Positions 37,301 through 49,242 of a stretch of 64,000 bases of DNA are shown here, one piece after another. The notes under the pieces were generated by a model. That model was not told the DNA's origin, made no database searches, and worked only from the letters and a program-made list of their open reading frames with translations. Every line of letters starts with the position of its first letter. Position 1 is the first letter of the stretch. Origin of the DNA: Nymphalis io. Its lineage: Eukaryota > Arthropoda > Insecta > Lepidoptera > Nymphalidae. The stretch spans positions 14,699,001 to 14,763,000 of the forward strand of contig NC_065888.1 in the NCBI RefSeq assembly GCF_905147045.1, read 5' to 3'. Made by a program: the position numbers and the translations under genes.

Positions 37301-40300
37301 GAATATGGAAATTGATCAATAGAATTTTGTTTGTAGAAACTAATAAGCATCTTAAGTAATCGAAAGCAAAATTATTTATTAAAAATTGTTAACCAAACTA
37401 AATAATTCACTTAAATTGAAATACCCTTACCACAAAATGTAATCGCTTAACAAAGCAAGATGATCTATCAACGTTGTATGAAAATTTCTGTACAGCTAAA
37501 CAACAGCCCTCATTTTAATTACAGTGTCAGGAATTTTCGGGAGCAATCTCGTCCGAGAATGCAAGGGAAAAAGTTAATTTTAGGGGCTACCTGACTATAA
37601 ATATATTATCATGGCTTGCGTAAAGTTTGTGAGCTCTTTCGGGTTGTTTCTATGTTTTTAACATCCATAACATAACATAGCGCCCACATCATTTTAGATG
37701 TATTGATTATTCTAATTTTGTCCTATGAGAACAATAGAATCATGTATCGATGCTTGTAATTTGTTACATTTGAATCGTCTTTTTCTAAAAAAATTAAGGT
37801 TTGCAGATCATTTATTATTAATTTCCAAGATTAAACGGCTTCATAAGAATGATGAAGAATATGAAGATGAACTATATAAAACATTACTACTATCAAAAAA
37901 TAATTTTAAATCAGTAGAAAATAATTTTTAAACTTGAATATGAACAATATTTATCTGGGTATTTTAATCTTCAAATTCTTGAGTATAAAAATGTATATAT
38001 TCAAAGTTCCAGTACCGACCCCATTTCTTATCTCAAGCAGGTAAGGTCCGTGGCTTATGCTGTAAGGAAAGTAAGGCAATTGACTAATATCGAAATTGGC
38101 AGAATCCTTTATTTCAGTTATTTTATTTATATGATAACTTTTTTTGGGGCAAAGCCATTGTGATTAAAGGATCATTCTTCAAAAAGTGCTATTCGGACCT
38201 TTTTATAATTTAGAAGTTTCCCTTTGAACATCTATTTGAGACAAGAAGATTTATATTAAAAATTTATTAGACCCGTCTCAAGAAAACCTCTAAAAAGTAT
38301 TATAATAAAAATATGTACTCCAGAGCGATTTCAGCCACGGCGGCCAACCTTAAGAGAAATTAGCTAACTGCGCAGGACGTATTATAGTGCACAAGTGTGG
38401 GCGTAAACACAGGTGCACTCTCTTTTCCCACGGGACGGCAATCTGACATGACTGGAAAGAGTTCAGGCGTAGGACCAACGGCTTAACGTAAATAGCTTTT
38501 TATTGGCCTGACCTGGGATTTAATTCCAATGAGGTGAAACACCTCTCCTGTAAATTAGCGAGTACTTGGGTATCTTGCCAATTCCAGATAATGCTGCAAC
38601 ATCATTCCAGGTCTACCGTGTTATCGTAATATCATTGAAGAAGTTGATCAGACCAGTAAAAGTTGCTCATATCGCTTCAACAATGAGATTTTGAACATGT
38701 TATAACTTTGATCCCATTGCTTGTGAGAATTAGCGGTCTATGTAGTATCTTATATTTTTTACAGCACCAGTGTCCACTAACGAGAGTTGCCTTCTTAAAA
38801 TGATTTATAAATAAAAAAATATGCGTGTTTTTTTTTTTTATAGAATAGGAAGGCGGACGAGCATATGGGCCACCTGATGGTAAGTGGTCACCAACGCTCT
38901 TAGACATTGGCATTGTAAGAAATGTCAACCATCGCTTACATATCCAATGCGCCACCAACCTTGGGAACTAAGATTTTATGTCCCTTGTGCCTGTAATTAC
39001 ACTGGCTCACTCACCCTTCAAACCGGAACACAACAATATCAAGTATTGCTGTTTTGCGGTAGAATATCTGATGAGTGGGTGGTACCTACCCAGACGAGCT
39101 TGCACAAAGCCCTACCACCAGTAAGTGTAACATAGTTAGTAATTTGTAGAAGTTACAAAACAAAAGGTTGCTAGTAATTATAACTCTAGTTACTCTAGTT
39201 ATATTTGAAAACATAATTTATTTGTGTTAGTCGGTTTTGTGTGCGTAGAAAATGTATACCAGCAGCGCTGTTCGGCGAGAACTCATTTCGTATCTCCCTC
39301 GTGAAATGTTGTATGACTTGAATCACAGCGATACGCTATTTTAATGCACGTATGTGAATTTTTAGTGTTATAATTGAAACCATAAATGGATAAAGGTGTT
39401 ATGTTGCATTTTTCAACTTTCTGAATTTGTTACATCAATGAACATTCCATGTCATTATACCTTGGTACCTTCAGCTCTAACGTTTAAGCCTTTAAGATAT
39501 ATAAAGATAATGGATGAATGGCCTATGTACACGAAAGTTTAATCAACTTAAAACGTTAAAACTGCAAATAATTTAAAATAATCTTTTAGTTTCATGTCAC
39601 CTTCTTCCACTTATATATTCAATTATTATGACAGATAATTTTCTGACATTTCTCGAAAGTTATAAGGTTTCGGGATTGTTCTAATGGAATAGCAGATAGT
39701 TAGGTTTTGTTAGTTTTAAATAAGTTACATTATATTTATTAATTAAATTTGATCGCAAATCGGAGGCATTACATTCTCTTCTTATCGGAATCTCATACAC
39801 GAGTATAAAGGCTTTATTATCAAGATCGGCGCTAACTCGTCTAAATTCCGGTTGATATTTTTGTGAAAATTCAATAATGAAATTTGAAATCATTATTATT
39901 TTCTCTTGATTATATATATCATATCTTATGGACGTGTATTTTAAAATGTTGTTTGTACTTTTTCCGTTTCTCTTTTATTACAATTCATGCATTTATCTAT
40001 TGTAACCGACGACAACAGGGGAAGATATTTACGCTTGGGTATATCTTTTTGCCTTGGATATAGCCAAAGGTGGTATTTCATTTCTGTTAATATTTGACAT
40101 TGTTCAAAAAACAAATCTCATGTTTTTACATTATTCAAATAATAAGATTACACGTACGTGTAAAGTGTGCCGTGGAGTACCGGCTTTGAATAGTACTCCC
40201 CGAATCTCATCCCGTGGGTGTCGTAAGAGGCGACTGAGGGACAGGGAAAAGGGGAGATGGGCAGCAGCGTCCCCCCCGATAAACATCTTACCACCCCCCA

Positions 40301-43300
40301 TACTGCGCTCGCCAACACGCCTGCCCATGCGCCCAAAAAGAGGCCCCCAGTTACCGGCAAGCCCGCTAGGCCCGACCAAGGTAACTTACTCTACTTCCGC
40401 GAAGGTGATAACCTCTCCCAGGGTGGTGTCGGTTTTCTAGTCAAAAAGGATCTCATTAGCAGAATTGTGGAAATCAGTAGTGTGTCGAACCGGGTAGCGT
40501 ACCTTGTCCTAAAACTTTCCGACAGGTACTCCCTGAAGGTCGTACAGGTATATGCGCCAACTTCGACATACTCTGATGATCTGGTCGAAGCAATGTACGA
40601 GGACATCACAAAGGCCCTCAACGATACCTCGAAGGCCCACTACAATGTTGTTATGGGAGACTTTAATGCTAAAGTGGGAGTACAAGATAGCGGTGAATCG
40701 AAAGTTGGACCTTACGGCTTGGGCTGCAGAAATCACAGAGGGCAAATGCTGGTAAACTTTCTCGAAGCGCAGGGGCTCTTTTTGAAGAATTCTTTCTTTC
40801 AAAAGAAGCCTCAGAGGAGGTGGACCTGGCGAAGCCCCGATAACGTGACAAGAAACGAGATAGACTTTATCATTTCGAATATAAGGCACATATTTAGATA
40901 TGTTTCATTGATCAACAGGTTTAATACCGGAAGTGATCACCGCTTGGTTCGAGGCACTCTAAATATCGACTTCAAAGCCGAAAAATCGAGAATGATGAGG
41001 TCTACTCTCCGACCTACCATGCTCCAAGCTGCTCAAGGCTCCGAAAAGTTCCAAATAGAACTTCAAAATCAATTCATCGCGTTGGAAACCGTAAGCAGCA
41101 TTAATGAGAAAACCGACACGCTGGTCAAAATACTGCAAAACACATCCCGCAAGTATTTTCCGCCACAGAGAAGAGACAACGCACCAAAACTCTTTGCTGA
41201 GACACTCGAGCTCATGAGAAAATGACGAGAACTACCATCGTTTTTGTCAGATAAGGCCTTAAATCAAACAATAAAAACGCTGACGCGACGCGATCTCCGA
41301 CGCTCCAATACCCGTGCCATCAAGGCTGCGATTGAGCAAAATCGGGGATCGAAAGTGTTCGCTCGCAAGTTTGGGAGGCCGCGTCTGACAAAACTTAAAA
41401 CTGAAAATGGTGGGGTCGTTACCTCTAGGCCTGAGATTGTCGGAGAAGTAGAGAGGTTTTATGGGCAGTTGTTCTCTTCAAGATCGGATAAACTCGTTGG
41501 AATCAGTATTTATTACCAGCGCGCCCCTCTTACGCGCCATTACTCCGAGGAGCTCCCGGTCGTTGACCAAGGCGAGATTAGGGCGGCTCTAGAACAGCTT
41601 AAAAACAACAAAGCTCCGGGAGATGACGGAATCACAACAGAGTTGCTTAAGGTAGGCGGGACTCCGGTCCTGAAAGAGCTAGCAAGCCTCTTTAATTCCG
41701 TCATCCAACATGGTAAGACCCCGGAAACGTGGAGCGGGATTGAGGTGGTACTGTTTTTCAAGAAAGGTGATAAAACCCTGTTGAAAAACTACAGACCAAT
41801 CTCCCTCCTGAGTCACGTGTATAAGCTGGTCTCAAGAGTCGTCACGAACCGTCTCGCCAGACGACTTGACGAGTTCCGGCCCCCAGAGCAAGCCGGCTTT
41901 CGATCAGGCTACAGCACCGTAGACCACATCCATACTGTTCGGCAGATTGTGCAGAAGACCGAAGAGTACAATCAGCCGCTGTGTATGGCATTTGTGGATT
42001 ACGAGAAAGCCTTTGACTCCATCGAAACCCGGGCAGAGCTCGACTCATTGCAGAGATGTCATATCGATTGGAGATATATCGAGGTCTGAGATGTCTGTAC
42101 AACGCCGCTACAATGACTGTTCACATCCAGGACTGTAAGATGAAGGCGATCCAACTGCGCAGAGGGGTGTGACAGGGGGATGTAATATCCCCGAAACTGT
42201 TCACCAACTGTTTGTCAAATCAAATGTTTGAAGACGAAAGTCTTCAACGAATGCGTCTTACCTGCCATGACATACGGTGCCGAAACGTGGACACTAACTG
42301 CGGGATTAGTCCACAAATTCAAAGTTGCTCAGCGTGCTATGGAGCGAGCTATGCTCGGAGTATCTTTGAAGGATAAAATCAGAAATGAGATTATCCGGAA
42401 AAGAACCGGAGTCACCACATATCTTGCAAAATTAGCAGGCTGAAGTGGCAGTAGGCTGGTCACGTATGTCGTAGGACCGATGGCCGTTGGAGCAAACGAG
42501 TCCTAGTGTGGAGACCGCGGATCGGCAAGCGCAGCGTAGGGCGCCCTCCAGCCAGTAAACGCCCAATATTTCCGACTCTAGAATAATAATATAATAATTT
42601 ATTTATTTCTTCACAAAAATGTTTACAAATTGACATATAACATTTAAATATCAGCTAAATAATGCGAAGACTGGTGCTTGCAATAGATAAACTGTTCTAT
42701 AAGACACCAGGCCTCCACTCCCGTTTATATGAACAAAAAAAAAAAAAAAAAAATGTATGTAAGTGAGATAATGTGAGAAGTAAGAAAAAGAAGGATTAAA
42801 GGATTGAACCCAGAACCTCGGAATCTGTAGTTTTATAAGCTAATCACTAGATCAAGAAGGCAACGCTGTAATTATTCAGATACTTAGTCTGTTTTTGATT
42901 CCAAGCAAAACTGTATTTTAAATGTAGATAAATTTATGAAGTAGGTTTATGAGTTTTGTATATTTATGGGTTATTGGAAACATAGAATTTTATCACGTTG
43001 TCTATATCAACATGTTATTTTAGCATTTTAAAATCACCCTTAAAACAGTTTATGAATAGAACATTCAGTAAAATATAAATGCTTTGGATAATGAGATACA
43101 TCGCGTTAATATAATACATGTATAGATTTAAAGTATGCAGATAATTGTGCCGGCTACTCAATAATAGACTAATATCTAAACCAGTAATAAATGGCACATG
43201 CTCAAATACCAACAATATGTAAGAGACATTTTTTAAATAGAAAAGGTTTCATCCATATTTTGTCATAACCCCCCTAAACTGTGTATATACCCTTTAACCA

Positions 43301-46300
43301 ATCACCGCGATTTATATATACTGTGTTTTTATATATACATGTTTTGCTACTATAATAATATATCATCTAGTTAGTTAATTAGAATTAATACCAGCTACAG
43401 TACTCGTGAACAACTTACGATTCAATTGATATCGTGTTATTGTATTAATTTAAAACTAATTATTCTTTCTTGTCTATACTTTTTTTGGCTTTACTATTGA
43501 GGCTATTTGAGATTAAACCCAAAATAAATCCCTATTTTAGCTGTTCTTATGTAAAATATTAAGATTGTAAAGCGTTCTGCGCTCAGACAACGGAAATATA
43601 TCATGTAACTCTTATGTGTTCTAGTGGATGTAAGGCCGCAGATCCCGAGATCCTAGGATAAAATCACCGGGTCGGGCCTTTATAATTTTTTTTTGGTTTT
43701 TTTGTCTACAAATTCTCGGTAGCAGCCTCCTCCCTTGTCTCGGAAACGTTAAGTCGTTGGTCCTGTCCCTGAACTCTCCGGTAGTAACGGATTTGCCATC
43801 CCGTCGGATCATGAGAGCAAGGGAATAGAGGGTGCGACTGTGCTTGCGCATATACTTGCGCACTATAATATGTCCCGCGCAGTTGGCTAATCTCTTGAGA
43901 CTGTCCACCGTGGCTGTAATCGATCTGGAGAATATTATTATTTAATTAGTTTTTCGAAATAAGTAAATTACTCAGTAAAAAAAAAACAAAACGCATTTAA
44001 ATCGGATTTTTCACTGCTTTTTTTTTAAATTTTCCAGGTATAATTTACAATTTATGTGATATTTGTTCTAGTACGTATCTCAAGTCGTAAACCGCTCGTC
44101 GGTAGTCACGTGGCCAGCACCGACTGAACCGCCGGGCGCTCGCAACCCTGCGCCCGGAGTCTGCTTGCCGGTGATAGTCACATTCTGTCAGCAGCATCGA
44201 ATTTCATATAACTTCACCGTATTTCCAAATTATATTGGTCATTTTGGACAAAGGGATGCGCAACAGGTACGTGATGATTTTTGATATATGTATGTATAAA
44301 ATGTCTTAGTTAATATAGTCATGATTGTTAAATGCAAAATAGTCCAACGTTGGGCGTCAAATTCTAAAAAATATGTAATCATAAATTAAAAAAAATATTA
44401 GATATTTCATCATCTTTTATAAGCGACACAATATACTATTTTAAGTTATAGTTTTTGTAGGCGAAATATTCAAGTTGAACTCTTTATTCAAGTGGCTCTT
44501 GAGAGCACTTCTTCATCGTCATTTTTAAAATCTGTCAGTTCACACTAAAGCTACTGCCGCTTAAATATGTTATGTATATTTCGAAAGGAACCAAGAAGAT
44601 GTTTAGTTGTTATACATCGTTATTTTTATTTATACTTTTTATTATTTGAATAGAGTATTATAATATAATATTGATTCGTATACTTAAGTACGAGCTGTTA
44701 TGGCTTAGTACCTAGTTATTGAACACTCTTAAGCGATAATTGCGGGTTAAATCCTGGACAAGTGTCACTGAATTTTCAAGTGCTTATAGTTCAGTTCGTG
44801 CTCGACAAAAAGAAGACATCGGAAAGAAACCTGCGTATCTGTCAGATGACAATCTAATACATGTGTATCACTCCACTTACATGGAAGCCGTGGATCTCAT
44901 TGGAAGCAATGTGGCATGACCACATTGCTTCCATTGAGATTCACGGCTTATCCTCAAAATGAGAGCAAAAAGTTGAAGAGAATTGAAAAGTTTTATGTTA
45001 ATTTTTAAAATATAAATCTTTCACAATTAAATACAGATATTAAATATATATGTACTACATCAAAATCAATTAACTTTAACCCTCGAATAATGGATACTTT
45101 AATGATTCGAGCTTTTAAAATATATTACAGACGTAAAGAATACCCAAAAATGCTTTGACATTTTAAAGACGGTATTACTGAAGAGCGTGACCCCACATTG
45201 TAAGGACGGATTAGAGCGCACTTGACTACCGCATAATTGCTCGAAGGTCTGAAACTTCGACGGTGCATTTTCAATAATTTTTCGGTGATATATTTTTCGG
45301 TAAAACACAGAAAAAAATATACCTCAGAATTCACTTATCAACTAATATAAATATTCAAATGTAAGAGTTTATAACGGGATATAAAATATTAATTTCTTTT
45401 CACCAATCAGATCTACTGGCATTAGATCGCGTCTTTATGTTCGCTGAATAGCAAAAAGCGAACTTAATGGCGTGTAAGTCTTCGATTTCAATATCAATGT
45501 CATTCGATAATTAAGGTTTCAGCGGAATCAATCATTGTCAGAGCACAAAGACTTCTTGGTGCCAGCGCCGTGTCTACCAACAAAGGGTTATTTATTAGTA
45601 CCGGCGCAGGAAAATTAATTCCGTTAATGAAGTAAGGAAATGTATTGTGTCACGTAGAACTACTTCCTGCGATGCAATCTTACCGTCTGATACAAAGCGG
45701 ATGGAGACGTTTAATTAAATAATGCTCTAGTTACTGCACTACTAAGGATATTACCTTAGTTATTTGAATGCCAATTTGTGAATCATATTTCTACAAATAT
45801 TATAAATGTGGAAGTATGTTTAATACTTAATCAATGTTTGTTACTCAATCATAAAAAAAAACTTTTAAAATTCAGAATACATATAGCTTATACCGTGATT
45901 TAACTTATAGCTTACCTAATACAACAGGAGTGCTGCCTCCTCCGCAAACGCAGGCGATTGTCTTCTATTTCCATGATTCAGTTAAATCCCACTTGGATCT
46001 ATTGTCGAGTCTGATGTTATTCGTATGTCTCGTCCCTAAATATGAATGATAAAAACACAGGAATATTACTCTAAGCCAAATGTAATATCAATAAACCCAT
46101 ACCCATATAATGTGTCACAAGTGTAACAGTAACAGCCTATGAATATCCCACTGCTGGGTTAGCCCAGCGGCCTTAGGGCCTCTTCTCCTTTTTTTGGAGG
46201 AGAAGGTTTTAGAGCTTATTCCACCACGCTGCTCAAATGCGAGTTGGTGGAATACACATGTGGCAGGATTTCAGTGAAATTAGACACATGCAGGTTTGCA

Positions 46301-49171
46301 ACCAAAATTAACTATTTAATTTATTTCATTACTGAATTTATCACCAACAATTTTTAGTATAAAAAGTAACGTACCATTAATTTCAGTGCAGCTTGTGATA
46401 TGCTGTATTTGTTTTAATATTCGTTCGCATTTGATTAGATACTAAAAATAAGTAACAAGTACATTACAAGTACGATTATTTTAATGAACATTGACACTGA
46501 ACTTTTTATTTAATGATTATCAGCTATGCTGATAATAAATTTATGAGTTTCTATATCATTATGTATGGCTTTGTGCAAGATTGTTTTGGTAGGTACCACC
46601 CACCCATGACTTATTCTACCGCCCAACAGTAATACCCGGTTTTGTTATGTTCCAGTTTGAAGGATGAATCATTCAGTGTAATAAGATGCTCGGGCACAAG
46701 GGACATAACATTTATTTACCAAGGTTGGTGACGCATTGACGATGTAAGGGACGGTTCATATTTCTTGCAAGGCCAATATCTATGGGCGATAGTGACCATT
46801 TACTGTCTGGTGGCCTATTTGCCTGCCTGTGTTCCTATTATAAAAAAGAAACGAATGTCACTAAACGTGAAATGTAAGTGTCTGGAATTTAGTCAAAATG
46901 TATACCTTCATGTCCAGTTACTGTAAACAAACATTTCATGTTTAATAACTTAGAAAGCTGATGATCCTCTTGTTAGAAATACAATTACAATGAAATAATC
47001 AGGAATTATACTTATGGATTAGTCGCAAACTCTTTCGAATAATAAAATACAATGTATGGATAGAAATCATAAATCTGAACACTTAGACTAATAGCCTTAC
47101 ACGTGCCACAACTATGTTTCAGAGAGTGAACACGTGTGTGTGAACGAATCGAGTAATAATCTTTTTCATTTACGCCAAAATGTTCTTAACAGTGACAGAA
47201 TTATATAAAAACTATAAAAGTAATATTACTGACATTAATTGGAAACATGTGACAGTCAAAAATATTTCAAGTCGATTATTATGATATTTCTAAAGAATAA
47301 TGTGTTCTTGTGTTTCCTAGTGGTACAGTAGTATAGCCTATTCCAACTACAAGAGAAGTAATGACAAATAAACACCTTAGACATTGAAATAACGTGATTT
47401 CATTGGTCGAGATCTTGAACAATCTGTGACATAGATTATGGAATCGCGAAAAATTGGCGTTTTGAGTCTCGGCCAAGGTGTTATCAGAATTTTAATAAAG
47501 ATATATTAATCATGTACTATTTGTAGTGAATATAATATAATTATAAACAATTAATATATAACTAACTTCTGACATTGATTAAAAAGTAACCAATACATAA
47601 TTACAATAATTTATTATAATATAATTATTTTAAGATACACGAATACTTCATGTTGGTCCAGTATTCCAGTTCGATTGGCGAGTACTACTGTAGACACTAT
47701 GGATACACCATCTTAAATATCATGGTTGCAGTGCGCAGTAGGCCAATAAACGTCCGTTGGTCATTAAATCGTCTCAAACTTCAGAACGTGTTTCTTCCAC
47801 AGGACTTGGAAATATATGACGCTGTCGTGGATGTGCGATGTTACGAGCTCACGGCCCTCTTTCTATGTTCACTCTTCGTGCCCAAATGTGGCCCTTTGGG
47901 TCATATGGTCAGACCATGCAGAAGCCTTTGTCAAGGTAATACTTTAGCTTTATCCCATATATGATATTAAACATAACTTTCTCTGTCATTCAAAGTTTTT
48001 ATTTCCTAGTCCTTCTTCTAGTTTCTTATTCTCTTAAAAGGTGTTGGTAAAACAGACCAGTATAATTAATAACTTTCTAATAAACAACCTAATACTCTTT
48101 TCACTCACTTAATATATTGTATTGGATGTGGTTTTGTTTAATTTGGCGTAATAATGCAGAAACAATGCGCCGTTGCGGGTTCTTCCTTGAGGTATTCGGC
48201 TTATCGATGCCGGACTATTTGCAATGCGAGATATTTCCTGAATCTACTGACACGGACGTCTGTCTCGGCAACCGAGAAGTTAAAGATGCACGACTCAGAG
48301 CCGCCAAGCCAGGTAGGAGTTACTAAATTATTCATATTGTATATTAATGTTTTCCTGGATCGGGATACTTTGAATAAATTATGACAGCTCGTATGTAAAT
48401 ACATATGTCTAGCACAAGCGTATCTCATTGTTTGCTTTGTAAGCCAAATATTTGTCAAATATAGTAAGAAAACTCTTGTTTGTCCAACAGTATGCCCAAC
48501 TGGTTTCCAATGTGACATGAACCGCTGCATTCCCCACGATTGGCGCTGTGACGGCCACGTGGACTGCGCGGACCGCTCCGACGAGCTCAACTGTCGCGTG
48601 TGCAAGCGCAGCGGTGACGTGCACTGCGGCAACCAGCGATGTATATCACAAGCTCATCTTTGTGACGGCAAGGTTGACTGCCCTTGGGGACAGGACGAGA
48701 GGAATTGTTGTGAGTAAACTTATTACGTCATAGATTATGTTTCTAGCTATTTCCCGTGACAGTGTCAATTTTGATTTGCTTAGTTTACAGATGTCTGTTT
48801 TCTTAATCCATATTTTTCAAGCTTTATAATAATAATTAATAAATTTAATTTCTTCAAGAACAAAATACATGTAAGGATCTGTCGCAGTGCGACTGAGTGA
48901 CGCGAACGGTGACATTGGTAGCGGCGAGCTGCAAGTGTACCGCGCCGCCAATCAGTCCTGGTTCCCCGCCTGCATCAGCACACTGGACGAACCTACTGCC
49001 GTCAAACTTTGCTCCATGCTCGGATACTCGTGAGTAGCGTACTTGTGTGCTCTCTTCATAGACATTCGTTCTCTTACCCCATTTATCCGTCTTGGATATG
49101 CTTCTGCTGATGGAAGTTTAATATATTTATGGCCTCTGCCTATAACCTGGTAGCGATGAGGTCTTTACCAC

Positions 49172-49242
<71 letters not shown>

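Larger units (their letters stand above)
32449..44071 (+). other. Intron of Corin-like gene, 11.6 kb
   Basis: It holds S2, S3, R6, S1, S4, RTE copy 2, R7 and a tRNA-like fragment (listed separately). The stretches 32449-33168, 34841-35625, 36995-38316, 39124-40167 and 42866-43619 show nothing further that I can support. The 68-codon frame at 37725-37931 has no recognisable features. Confidence 0.75.
44267..47802 (+). other. Intron of Corin-like gene, 3.5 kb
   Basis: It contains S1 copies at 44693 and 46131 and an S2 copy at 46566. Other parts (44966-46130 and 46851-47802) show no supportable feature. Confidence 0.75.

Noticed and set aside
37725..37931. 68-codon frame considered as a host exon
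   Set aside because: AT-rich, no domain, no matching splice phases with the neighbouring exons.
40375..40390. The endonuclease deletion in RTE copy 2 as a spliced intron (processed copy)
   Set aside because: The parental right side does not have AG before the junction and the ends share GGTA; deletion at microhomology explains it better.
47650..47802. Upstream extension of the Frizzled exon 2 open frame
   Set aside because: A clear acceptor (cttccacag) sits at 47802 and phase agreement with the previous exon requires a start at 47803; the extension does not resemble a Frizzled domain.
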